The notes beneath the pieces are model-generated. The model saw nothing but the letters and a program-made list of their open reading frames with translations. It was not told where the DNA came from and ran no database searches. Positions 27,258 through 36,500 of a stretch of DNA of 64,000 nt are shown here, piece after piece; the stretch's first letter is position 1, and each line of letters opens with the position of its first letter. A program made the translations under genes and the position numbers. Source of the DNA: Streptomyces endophytica (GTDB taxonomy: Bacteria; Actinomycetota; Actinomycetes; Streptomycetales; Streptomycetaceae). The stretch is taken from contig NZ_CP110636.1 in the NCBI RefSeq assembly GCF_026153355.1, positions 4,588,001 to 4,652,000 on the forward strand. The letters run 5' to 3'.

Positions 27258-27905
27258 ATGAAGATCCACGCGGACGCACTCCTCTTCGACAACGACGGCA
27301 CCCTGATCTCCTCCCTCGACTCCGTCCACCGCTGCTGGACCCGGTGGGCGCGGGAGTACGGCATCGCCCCCGAGGACTTCGCCCGGGTCGAGCTGCACGG
27401 CCGTCCGGCCGCCGAGATCGCCGCCGATCTGCTCCCGGCCGGGGAGGTGCCCGGCGCGCTGGCGCGGATCGAGCAGCTGGAGGTCGAGGACGTCGCCGGG
27501 GGAGTGACGCTGCTGCCCGGCACCCGCGCCCTCCTGGAGAGCCTGCCGCCCGAGCGGTGGGCGGTGGTCACCTCCGCCACCCGGCGGCTGGCCGAGGCCC
27601 GCCTCGGCGAGGCCGGCATCCGGCCGAAGAAGCTGATAGCCGCCGACGACATCACCCGCGGCAAGCCCGACCCGGAGCCGTTCCTGCTGGCCGCCCGCCG
27701 GCTCGGGGTGGACCCGGCCCGCTGTGTGGTCTTCGAGGACGCCCCGGCCGGGCTGGCGGCGGGCCGCGCGGCCGGCATGACGACCGTGGCGTTGACCACA
27801 ACCCACCCGGCCGCCGAGCTCTTCGCCGACGTCGTCGTCCCCGACCTGTCGGCGGTATCCGCGCAGGCCACGGGCGGGACGGTGGAGATCACCCTGGCCG
27901 GATGA
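27258..27905 (+). CDS. HAD-superfamily phosphatase
   Basis: 215 residues. Motif I is LLFDNDGTL (nucleophile Asp and acid Asp), motif II is VVTSATRR, motif III lies around the Lys in DDITRGKPDPEPF, and motif IV is VFEDAPAGLAAGRAAG. The alpha-helical cap between motifs I and II places it in the beta-phosphoglucomutase/phosphoglycolate subfamily. The substrate is probably a sugar phosphate but is not determined. Confidence 0.88.
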   Translation: MKIHADALLFDNDGTLISSLDSVHRCWTRWAREYGIAPEDFARVELHGRPAAEIAADLLPAGEVPGALARIEQLEVEDVAGGVTLLPGTRALLESLPPERWAVVTSATRRLAEARLGEAGIRPKKLIAADDITRGKPDPEPFLLAARRLGVDPARCVVFEDAPAGLAAGRAAGMTTVALTTTHPAAELFADVVVPDLSAVSAQATGGTVEITLAG

Positions 27906-27989
27906 GGCGCTGTCCACGGGTCGGTCAGCGAAGTCCGCTATGCGGACACGGTTGATCGGCCCGCACAGCCGTCTGGTTTACTTGCCGCC

Positions 27990-28076
27990 ATGACCACGAC
28001 GAGCAACCGCACCCCTGCGACCGAGGCGAACCTGACGCCCGGTGCTCGTTGCATGTGTCGAATGTGTGACCGCTGA
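27990..28076 (+). CDS. Cysteine/methionine-rich leader peptide of metNIQ
   Basis: A 28-residue ORF whose last third reads ARCMCRMCDR: three Cys and two Met in nine codons, just before TGA. It ends 200 bases upstream of metN. TTGATC (27952-27957) and GGTTTA (27975-27980), 17 bases apart, would start transcription within a few bases of the ATG, so it may be leaderless. Ribosome stalling at the CMCRMC run under sulfur-amino-acid shortage could control metN through the hairpins that follow. Too short for standard gene callers; its role is inferred by analogy with actinobacterial cysteine attenuation. Confidence 0.65.
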   Translation: MTTTSNRTPATEANLTPGARCMCRMCDR

Positions 28077-28276
28077 GGGCCCCCGCCTGAGCCTCGCGCC
28101 CCGAAGCGAGACCCCATGCCGTGCACCGGTCCCCGACCGCGACGGCCGCCCCGCGTCACCGGAACCAGGAGCCGGGCCCCGCGCCCGCCACCGCTCCCGT
28201 TCCCCCTGCCGCACTCGCAAGAATGCCCCGCGCCCGGCGGCGAGCCGCCGAGCACTCGACAGTGACGGAATTCCCT
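28077..28276 (+). promoter_or_regulatory. Leader region with candidate attenuator hairpins
   Basis: The 200 bases between the leader peptide and metN contain CTCGC/GCGAG near 28095-28113 and CGGCGG/CCGCCG (28236-28241 with 28246-28251, loop CGAG) close to the metN start. They could sequester or expose the metN initiation region. No SAM-riboswitch core was recognised. Confidence 0.35.
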
Positions 28277-29356
28277 GTGATCACCACAACGGGCCTGACC
28301 AAGGTCTACCGTTCAGGAGACCGCGACGTCACCGCCCTGGACGGCGTCGACCTGCACGTCCGCGAGGGCGAGGTGTACGGCGTCATCGGCCAGAGCGGCG
28401 CCGGCAAGTCCACCCTCATCCGCTGCCTCAACCTCCTGGAGCGCCCCACCTCCGGCACGGTCACCGTCGCCGGCCAGGAGCTGACCTCCATCGCCGGGCG
28501 CGGCAAGCGCGCCGGCGCCCAGCTCCGCGCCGCCCGCAGCCACATCGGCATGGTCTTCCAGCACTTCAACCTGCTGTCCTCGCGCACCGTCCAGGACAAC
28601 GTCGAACTGCCGCTGGAGATCCTCAAGGTCGACCGCCGCGAACGCTCCCGCAAGGCCCTGGAACTGCTGGACCTGGTCGGCCTCGCCGACAAGGCCACGG
28701 CGTACCCCGCCCAGCTCTCCGGCGGCCAGAAGCAGCGCGTCGGCATCGCCCGCGCCCTGGCCGGCGACCCCAAGGTGCTGCTCTCCGACGAGGCCACCAG
28801 CGCCCTCGACCCGGAGACCACCCGCTCCATCCTCACCCTGCTGCGCGACCTCAACCGCCAGCTCGGCCTGACCATCGTCCTCATCACGCACGAGATGGAC
28901 GTCGTCAAGACCATCTGCGACTCGGCCGCGCTGATGAAGAACGGCCGCGTCGTCGAGCAGGGCACCGTCGCCGAACTGCTCGCCACCCCCGGCTCCGAAC
29001 TCGCCCGCGAGCTCTTCCCGGTCGGCGGCGAGCCCTCCGCCGACGACCGCACCGTCGTCGACATCACCTTCCACGGCTCGGCCGCCACCCGCCCGGTGAT
29101 CTCCGAGCTGGCGCGCACCTACAACGTCGACATCTCGATCCTCGGCGCCGCCATGGACACCGTCGGCGGCAAGCAGATCGGCCGGATGCGGATCGAGCTG
29201 CCCGGCCGCTTCGAGGAGAACGTCGTCCCCATCGGCTTCCTGCGCGAGCAGGGCCTCCAGGTCGACGTGGCCGACGTGGCCGACCTCGCCCCCGACACCG
29301 CCGCGGCCGTCCCGGCGCCCGCCGCCGCCCCGCTCCAGAAGGAAGGTGCCAAGTGA
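28277..29356 (+). CDS. metN: Methionine ABC transporter ATP-binding protein
   Basis: About 359 residues from the GTG at 28277, which places the protein start at ITTTGLTKVY as in homologues; the GTG at 28262 is an alternative. Walker A GQSGAGKST, signature LSGGQKQRVGIARAL and Walker B VLLSDEATSALD are intact. The C-terminal 90 residues (VDITFHGSAATRPVISELARTY) form the NIL ligand-binding domain that mediates trans-inhibition by methionine. It overlaps metI by GTGA. It powers uptake of D/L-methionine through MetI and MetQ. Confidence 0.93.
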   Translation: MITTTGLTKVYRSGDRDVTALDGVDLHVREGEVYGVIGQSGAGKSTLIRCLNLLERPTSGTVTVAGQELTSIAGRGKRAGAQLRAARSHIGMVFQHFNLLSSRTVQDNVELPLEILKVDRRERSRKALELLDLVGLADKATAYPAQLSGGQKQRVGIARALAGDPKVLLSDEATSALDPETTRSILTLLRDLNRQLGLTIVLITHEMDVVKTICDSAALMKNGRVVEQGTVAELLATPGSELARELFPVGGEPSADDRTVVDITFHGSAATRPVISELARTYNVDISILGAAMDTVGGKQIGRMRIELPGRFEENVVPIGFLREQGLQVDVADVADLAPDTAAAVPAPAAAPLQKEGAK

Positions 29357-30090
29357 GCTGGACCGAGATGCAGCCGCTGCTCTACGACGCCACCCTCGAC
29401 ACCCTCTTCATGGTGTGGTGGTCGACGTTCTACGCGGTCCTCTTCGGCATCCCCGTCGGCATCCTGCTGCACCTGACCGACCGCGGCGCCCTGCTGCAGA
29501 ACGCCGTGGTGAACAAGGTCCTCGGCGCGATCGCGAACATCGGACGGTCCTTCCCGTTCCTGATCCTCATCGTCGTGCTGCTGCCCTTCACCCGGCTCGT
29601 CGTCGGCACCTCCATCGGCCCCACCGGCGCGGTGGTCCCGCTCGCCATCGCCGCCATCCCGTTCTTCGCCCGCCTGGTCGAGGCCGCGCTGCGCGAGGTC
29701 GACCACGGCCTGGTGGAGGCCGCCCAGGCCATGGGCGGCGGCACCTGGACCATCATCTTCAAGGTGCTGCTGCCGCAGGCCCTGCCCGCGCTGGTCGCGG
29801 CCGTCACCACCACCGTCATCACGCTGATCGGCTACTCCGCGATCGCCGGTGCGGTCGGCGGCGGCGGCCTGGGCTCCCTCGCCTACAACTACGGCTACCA
29901 GCAGTACGAGACCAAGCTGATGGTCATCACCGTCGTCGAGCTGATCGTCATCGTCACCGGCGTCCAGCTGCTCGGTGACCTGGTCGTCCGCCGGCTCGCC
30001 GGCCGCGGCACCCGTCCCTCCTCGCCCGTACGCGTCGGCCTGCGCCGCGCCCGCACCGAGGAGCCGGCGGTCGTCACCGAGGCCGCCTGA
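29353..30090 (+). CDS. metI: Methionine ABC transporter permease
   Basis: 245 residues from GTG, overlapping metN by 4 bases. Five or so transmembrane segments, with the permease-ATPase coupling EAA loop ALREVDHGLVEAAQAMGGGTWTIIFKVLLPQALP, are characteristic of MetI/D-methionine permeases. The C-terminal basic tail is longer than in E. coli. It forms the transmembrane channel with MetN. Confidence 0.93.
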   Translation: MSWTEMQPLLYDATLDTLFMVWWSTFYAVLFGIPVGILLHLTDRGALLQNAVVNKVLGAIANIGRSFPFLILIVVLLPFTRLVVGTSIGPTGAVVPLAIAAIPFFARLVEAALREVDHGLVEAAQAMGGGTWTIIFKVLLPQALPALVAAVTTTVITLIGYSAIAGAVGGGGLGSLAYNYGYQQYETKLMVITVVELIVIVTGVQLLGDLVVRRLAGRGTRPSSPVRVGLRRARTEEPAVVTEAA

Positions 30091-30196
30091 CCCCCTTCCG
30101 CCACCCGCGTCACCCGCACCACCCGAGAGCCCGGACCCTTTGCCGGGCGGACAACACACGGACCCCCCGTGTGGGAACAAGAAAGAGGCACTCTTC

Positions 30197-31054
30197 GTGC
30201 GCAACACCGTCAAGATCACCGTGGCCGTCGCCGCCGCCTCCGCCGTCGCCCTGGGCGCGAGCGCCTGCTCCGCGCCCTCCGACGCCACCGCCAGCACCGA
30301 CAAGAGCGACAAGAACGCCCCCCTCGTCGTCGCCGCGAGCCCCACCCCGCACGCCACCATCCTCGACTTCGTCAAGGACAAGCTGGCGGCCAAGGAGGGC
30401 CTCAAGCTCGTCGTCAAGCCGTTCAACGACTACAAGATCCCCAACAAGGTCACCGACGACGGCCAGGTCGACGCCAACTTCTTCCAGCACAAGCCCTTCC
30501 TGGACACCTTCAACAAGGAGAACGGCACCCACATCGTGCCGGTCCAGAACGTGCTCATCGAGCCCCTCGGCCTGTACTCCAAGAAGATCCACAAGCTCTC
30601 CGACCTCAAGTCCGGCTCGACCGTCTCGGTCCCCAACGACCCGTCCAACGAGGGCCGCGCGCTCAAGCTGCTCGCCGACAACGGCGTGATCACCCTCAAG
30701 CCCGGGGTCGGCGCCGACGCCAAGCTCACCGACGTCAAGGACGACAAGGGCATCAAGATCACCGAGCTGGAGGCCGCGCAGACCGCGCCGCGCATCGACG
30801 ACGTCGACGCCGCCGTCATCAACGGCAACTTCGCCATCGGCGCCCACCTCAAGCCCTCCAAGGACGCCCTCGCGCTGGAGAAGGCCAAGGACAACCCCTA
30901 CGCCAACTTCCTCGCCGTCAAGAAGGGCAACGAGAACGACCCGCGGATCAAGAAGCTGGCCAAGCTCCTGAACTCCCCCGAGGTCAAGAAGTTCATCGAG
31001 GACAAGTACAAGGACGGCTCGGTCATCCCCGCCTTCGGTCCCGCCAAGGCCTGA
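30197..31054 (+). CDS. metQ: Methionine-binding lipoprotein
   Basis: 285 residues starting at GTG with AGAGG 8 bases upstream. The lipoprotein signal has lipobox GASAC with Cys24. The mature part matches the NlpA/MetQ family: PLVVAASPTPHATILDFV, KPFNDYKIPNKV, DANFFQHKPFLD and NDPSNEGRALKLLA. Third gene of metNIQ, 106 bases after metI; a strong hairpin follows. Confidence 0.93.
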   Translation: MRNTVKITVAVAAASAVALGASACSAPSDATASTDKSDKNAPLVVAASPTPHATILDFVKDKLAAKEGLKLVVKPFNDYKIPNKVTDDGQVDANFFQHKPFLDTFNKENGTHIVPVQNVLIEPLGLYSKKIHKLSDLKSGSTVSVPNDPSNEGRALKLLADNGVITLKPGVGADAKLTDVKDDKGIKITELEAAQTAPRIDDVDAAVINGNFAIGAHLKPSKDALALEKAKDNPYANFLAVKKGNENDPRIKKLAKLLNSPEVKKFIEDKYKDGSVIPAFGPAKA

Positions 31055-31070
31055 TGCCACCAGCCACCAC

Positions 31071-31106
31071 CGGGCCCCGGCCGCGCACCCGCGCGGCCGG
31101 GGCCCG
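31071..31106 (+). terminator. Terminator of metNIQ
   Basis: A 16-bp perfect stem (CGGGCCCCGGCCGCGC at 31071-31086, complement 31091-31106), loop ACCC, 17 bases after metQ. Confidence 0.75.
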
Positions 31107-31237
31107 GGCGCGTGGCACACCCACCGGCCCATGCTGCATGCTGGTGCATTCAAGACGGTCAGACGGCCCGTGACCTCGCGGTGAACCATCCCGCGACGTC
31201 CCGGAGCACCCACGGTCAACGGCGTTGGAGCAGCGGC

Positions 31238-31873
31238 ATGACATCCACCTTTCCGGACATCTCCCTCAGCACGGACCGGCTGGTGCTGCGCCCCTTCGAG
31301 GAGGCCGACGTCCCCGCCCTCGCCGCGATGATGAACGACGAACTGGTCGCCGCCTGGACCGCCGTGCCGCAGCCCTACACCGAGGCCGCCGCCCGTACCT
31401 GGGTCAGCGAGTACGCGCCCGCCGAACGCACCGCCGGCCGCGGCATCGACTTCGCCGTCACCGAATTCCTCACCCAGCGGCTGGTCGGCGTCGTACAGCT
31501 GGGCAACACCAACTGGCGGCTGCGGGCCACCGAGATCTCGTACATCACCGCCTCCTGGGCCCGCGGTGAGGGCTACGCCTCCGAGGCGGCGCTCGCCACC
31601 GCCCAGTGGGTCTTCCACGACCAGAAGTTCGAACGCCTGGAACTCCGCACCGCCGCCGGCAACACCGCCTCCCAGCAGGTCGCCCAGAAGATCGGCTGCA
31701 TCAGCGAGGGCGTGCTGCGCAACGCCTGCATAGCCCGCAGCCGTACGGAGGACGGCGGCTGGGCCGACATCCGCACGGATCAGATCGTCTGGAGCCTGCT
31801 GCCCGAGGACCTCGACGGGGTCCCCGGCCGGATGGCCGACGCGAACGGATTCACCTACCCCGAGTGGAACTGA
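31238..31873 (+). CDS. GNAT acetyltransferase, RimJ/RimL type
   Basis: 211 residues. STDRLVLRPFEEADVPAL at the N-terminus and SWARGEGYASEAALATAQWVF with ERLELRTAAGNTASQQVAQKIGC are the RimJ/RimL acetyltransferase pattern, with acetyl-CoA binding in the RGEGYA loop. It may acetylate protein N-termini or small molecules. GTTGGAG lies about 7 bases upstream of the ATG. No link to the neighbouring met or cob genes is evident. Confidence 0.85.
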   Translation: MTSTFPDISLSTDRLVLRPFEEADVPALAAMMNDELVAAWTAVPQPYTEAAARTWVSEYAPAERTAGRGIDFAVTEFLTQRLVGVVQLGNTNWRLRATEISYITASWARGEGYASEAALATAQWVFHDQKFERLELRTAAGNTASQQVAQKIGCISEGVLRNACIARSRTEDGGWADIRTDQIVWSLLPEDLDGVPGRMADANGFTYPEWN

Positions 31874-32045
31874 CCCACGCCCGCGCCCAGGTCCGTACCT
31901 CTCGGGGTACCCTCGGCCTGCCGCGCACCCGCGCGACCAGCGCGGACCTGCGTCCGGCGCACCACAGCGGCGCGCCACCGGCCCGCGGCCACCCCGCGGC
32001 CGCCCCCGCCCGCGTACCCACAGCAGCCCCAGGAGACTGACGAGC

Positions 32046-33266
32046 ATGGCCGACCGGGTCACGGTGATCGGATGGGACGGCTCTCCGCTGACCGCCGCCG
32101 CCCGCTCCGCCCTGGGCGCCGCCACACTCGTGGCCGGCGCCGCCCACCACCTCGCACTGCCCGAAGTCCCGCCGCACGCCGAGCGGATCCGGCTCGGCAG
32201 CGTCACCCTGGCCGCCCGCCGGATCGCCCAGCACCGCGGCACCGCCGTCGTCCTCGCCGACGGCGACCCGGGCTTCTTCGGCGTCGTCCGCACCCTGCGG
32301 GCCCCCGAGCACGGCCTGGAGGTCGAGGTCGTCCCGGCCGTCTCCTCCGTCGCGGCCGCCTTCGCCCGCGCCGGCATGCCCTGGGACGACGCCCAGATCG
32401 TGGTGGCCCACAGCCGCGACCTGCGCCGCGCGGTCAACGTCTGCCGCGCCCACACCAAGGTCGCGGTGCTCACCTCGCCCGGCGCCGGCCCCGCCGAACT
32501 CGCCCTGCTGCTCGGCGGTGTCCACCGCACCTTCGTCATCTGCGAGGAACTGGGCACCGAACGCGAGCAGGTGACGGTCCTCACATCCGACAAGGCCGCC
32601 GACCACGTCTGGCGCGACCCCAACGTCGTCATCGTCGTCGGCGGTTCACCCGGCGGCGCCGCGGCCCAGGGCACCGGCTGGATCGCCGGCCACGAGGTCG
32701 GCCACCCGACCGGACCGCGCGGCTGGGGACTGCCCAACCGCGCCTACGGCGGCGCCCTCGCCGAGGGTGAGACCGTCCAGCTGCGCACCGCCCAACTCGC
32801 CCGCCTCGGGCCCCGGGTGGGCGACCTGGTCTGGGACATCGGCACCGGCAGCGGAGCCGCCGCCGTGGAGGCCGCGCGGTTCGGCGCCGCGGTCATCGCG
32901 GTCGACGCCGACCCGGACGCCTGCGGCCGCGCCGCCGCCGTCGCCCGCCGGCACGGCGTCCAACTCCAGGTCGTGCACGGGCGGGCGCCGCAGATCCTGG
33001 AGGACCTGCCCGAGCCCGACGTCGTACGGATCGGCGGCGGGGGAGTGGAGGTCGTCACCGCCTGCGCGGCCCGCCGTCCCGAACGGATCGTCACCCACGC
33101 CGCCACCCGCGACGAGGCCGAGCTGCTCGGCCGGGCGCTGGCGGACGGCGGGTACGACGTCGAGTGCGCCCTGCTGCAGTCCGTGGACCTGGACACCTCC
33201 GTCTGGGTCGAACGCGAGCGGTCCGTGGTGTTTTTGCTCAGCGGGTATCGCGTTCCTCACCCGTGA
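32046..33266 (+). CDS. cobL: Precorrin-6Y C5,15-methyltransferase (decarboxylating), CbiE/CbiT fusion
   Basis: 406 residues. The N-terminal CbiE-like domain (VTVIGWDGSPL, LADGDPGFFGVVRTL, VVPAVSSVAAAFARAGMPW) methylates C5 of the corrin ring. The C-terminal CbiT-like domain (DLVWDIGTGSGAAAVEAA, the SAM loop, and RIGGGGVEV) methylates C15 and decarboxylates the acetate side chain. It fits aerobic cobalamin synthesis and the nearby bluB-cobT and cobA genes. Only this part of the pathway lies in the window. Confidence 0.9.
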   Translation: MADRVTVIGWDGSPLTAAARSALGAATLVAGAAHHLALPEVPPHAERIRLGSVTLAARRIAQHRGTAVVLADGDPGFFGVVRTLRAPEHGLEVEVVPAVSSVAAAFARAGMPWDDAQIVVAHSRDLRRAVNVCRAHTKVAVLTSPGAGPAELALLLGGVHRTFVICEELGTEREQVTVLTSDKAADHVWRDPNVVIVVGGSPGGAAAQGTGWIAGHEVGHPTGPRGWGLPNRAYGGALAEGETVQLRTAQLARLGPRVGDLVWDIGTGSGAAAVEAARFGAAVIAVDADPDACGRAAAVARRHGVQLQVVHGRAPQILEDLPEPDVVRIGGGGVEVVTACAARRPERIVTHAATRDEAELLGRALADGGYDVECALLQSVDLDTSVWVERERSVVFLLSGYRVPHP

Positions 33267-33485
33267 CCAGGAAGGCAACCCGCGCGAGGTAGGCTGGCGG
33301 ATCGTTGCGCCGCCGTTCCACGTTCGGCTTCGTACGTCAAATATCCGGAAAATGCCGCGGTTTTGGACGAATATGAAGCTGTGAGCGTGGTCGTGCCGCG
33401 AGGCGTGCTCGCTCGTTCTAGCTATCGGGGCGTCGGGGCGCCCCGGTCGAGCGTGTCGCACGAGCGGTTGGAAGGAGCACTACCA

Positions 33486-33506
33486 ATGGGCGAGGGGTAC
33501 GCATGA
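33486..33506 (+). CDS. Six-codon ORF (MGEGYA) overlapping the start of the BluB-CobT gene
   Basis: ATG at 33486 has GGAAGGAG 7 bases upstream, a better ribosome binding site than the one in front of the following gene. It ends in a TGA that overlaps the ATG at 33503 (ATGA). Translational coupling is plausible; whether the peptide itself matters is unknown. Confidence 0.35.
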   Translation: MGEGYA

Positions 33507-36500
33507 CCGACACCGGCCAGGTCCCGGGCGAGGGACAGCCGGAGAACGCAGGCGGACATCCCGGGCAGCCGCAGCCGGCGGCCGCTCCCTCCCCTGCCGA
33601 CGCCGGATCCACGGAGCTGCCGGGCATGGTGACCCCTCAGGGCGACTACCCCTACCTCGACCAGGCCGATCCCGGCGTCGAGGACGACGACCTGCTGCTC
33701 ATGCCGGGCGCCCAGGGCGCCTGGAGCGAGCAGCCCGCCGCCCAGCCGCTCCCGCACGAGACCCACCAGGGACCGGCCCAGCAGCCGCAGCACGGCGTGC
33801 CGTTCGACGCCGCCCAGGCAGCCACCGGTTACGAGCAGATGCCCGCCCAGGCCGGCGACCACGAGACCGGCGGCCGGGACTCCGGTTCCGTCGACCTGAG
33901 CGCGGTCCGCATCCCGCAGCCCGCGGCGCCCCAGCAGCCGGACCGGGCCCGCGCGGCCGCGCCCAGCCGCCGCCCGCTGCACATGGGCCCGCCGGTACCC
34001 GACGCGACCGGCGGTGTGGTCCGTTCGCTCGCCGACCGCGGTCCCGCGGACGCCCCCGCCCGGCACGCCGCCCCGCCCGCCGGCGCCCCCGAATACTTCG
34101 ACGCCGCCGCCCCGGCCCCCGTGGCCCCGGAGGCCGCCGCGGCCGCCCAGCAGGTCCCCGGCGCACCCCAGGCGTACGCCGCCCCGCAGCCGCCGGCCGA
34201 GGCGGTGCCGTACGCCGAGCAGTCCTACGGCGGCCAGGCCTACGGTGGGCAGTTGTCGCCCGAGCAGACCTACGGGGCCGCCGGCCAGGGCCCGTTGCCG
34301 GGCCCGCAGCTCGGCGAGATCCCGGCCCAGATGCCGGCCTGGAACGACGCCACGGCCGCCCCCGAGCCGGTACCGGCTCCCGAACCGGCCGTGCTGGCCG
34401 CGCCCGCACCGGTGGCCGACGAGGTGCCGGTGGCCGATCAGATGCCGCCGGTCGAGCAGACCGCAACGGCCGTGGAAGCGGCCCCGGTTGCCGACGCGGC
34501 ACCGACGGCGGAAGCGGCCGCGCCCGTGGAGGCCCCCGCCGCACCGGCGGCCGAGACCGCGCCGCCGGTCGCGCAGCCCGTCGCCCAGGCCCCCGAGCAG
34601 CCCGCCGAACAGCAGCAGCCCGCCGAACAGCAGCCCGTGGCGCAGCCGCAGGCACAGCCCCAGCCGGTGGCGCAGCCCGCGGAGGGCGCCGCGGACGGGA
34701 CCGTACCGGGCGAGCCCGTCGAAGCCCCGGCCGCGGAGCAGCCCGCCGCCCCGGCACCGGACGCCCAGACCCCGGATGCCCAGACTCCGGATGCCCAGAC
34801 CCCGGACGCCCCGGTCCAGGAGGCTCCGGCCCAGGACGCGCCCGCCCGGGAAGTGCCCGCAGCGGACGTTCCTGAACAGGGCGCGCCCGAGGCCGCGGAG
34901 GGACACGACGCGGCCGACGCCGCCGCCCAGCCGCAGCCCGAGGCCGTGGCACCGGAGGCCGTGGCACCGGAGGCCGTCGCCCCCGAGGCCGTCGCGGCGC
35001 CGCAGGGCCCCGTCGCCCTGCCCGGTGCCGAGGACGGCGCCCCCGCCGAGCAGGCGGTCACCCCCGTCGAGCAGGAGCAGGCCGTCATAGAGCGGCCCGA
35101 GGCGGTCACCCCCGACACCTCGGCCGCCCCTGCCGCCACGGACGCCCCCGAGGGCGAGGCGACCCGGCCGACGAACCCGGGGCACCCGCCGCGGACACCA
35201 CACCGGACACTCCCGCCGACGCGTCCCCCGAGGCCGCCGTGACCCCCGAGGCCGCCGTGACCCCCGAGGCCGCAGCGACCCCTGAGTCCGCAGCGACTCC
35301 CGAGGCCGCCCCGGTCGACGCGGCAACCCCGGTCGACACGCCAACCCCCGCCGCGGAAGAGCAGGCAGCCACGGCAGAGGCCGCGGAACCGGCCGCGACC
35401 GAAGCAGCGCCCGCAGCGACGGAGGAGGCAGCGGAGCCGACACCGGTCGCGGACGCCGCCCCGGCGGCCGACCCGGCCCCGGCCCCCGAGCAGCCGCAGA
35501 CCGCCGACGAGCAGCCCGCCACCCCGGCCGAGGCCCCCGCCGCTGAAGCCACCCCCGCGGCTCAGCCCGGCACTGTCCACATCCCGGCCCAGCAGGTCGC
35601 CGAGCAGCCGGCCGGCGCACAGCCGCAGGCCGCCGAGCAGCAGCCGCAGGCCGCCGCGGACGACACCGTTCCGCAGGACCAGGACCCCGCCGGCACCCCG
35701 GCCGCCGCAGCGGAGCCCGCCGAGGCCCCCGCGGCCGAGGCCCCCCACCAGCAGGACGCCGAGGCGCTCCTCCAGCGCGGTGAGGGCGCCGACGAGGACC
35801 AGCCGCAGGAGCCCGACCCGGCCCCGGCGGCCGACCAGCCGCAGGCCGCCGACGAGCAGTCCGCCGAGGAACAGCCCGCCGCCGCGGAGACCGCCCCCGC
35901 CGACGGCGCCCCCGAAGCGGAAGAGCTCCCGGCCGGGCCCCCGGCCGCCGGCTACGACGACTCCGAGCGCGCCGCCGTCCACCGCGTGATGCGCGAGCGC
36001 CGCGACATCCGCAACGGCTTCCGCAGCGACCCGATCCCCAACGAGGTCCTGCTGCGCGTCCTGGAGGCGGCCCACACCGCCCCCAGCGTCGGCCACTCCC
36101 AGCCCTGGGACTTCGTCGTCATCCGGTCCGCCGAGACCCGCGAGAAGATGCACCAGCTCGCCATGCAGCAGCGCGACGCGTACGCGAAGTCGCTGCCGAA
36201 GGCGCGCGCCAAGCAGTTCCGCGAGCTGAAGATCGAGGCCATCCTCGAAACGCCGGTCAACATCGTCGTCACCGCGGACCCCACCCGCGGCGGCCGGCAC
36301 ACCCTCGGCCGGCACACCCAGCCGCAGATGGCCCCGTACTCCTCCGCGCTCGCCGTGGAGAACCTCTGGCTCGCCGCCCGCGCCGAGGGCCTCGGCGTCG
36401 GCTGGGTCAGCTTCTTCGACGAGCGCGAGATGGTCCGCGAACTCGGCCTGCCCGACCACCTCGAAGTCGTCGCCTACCTGTGCGTCGGCTACGTCGACGA

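Noticed and set aside
31874..33502. Cobalamin riboswitch upstream of cobL or the BluB-CobT gene
   Set aside because: No B12-box or conserved core was recognised in the short upstream regions; only simple hairpins are present.
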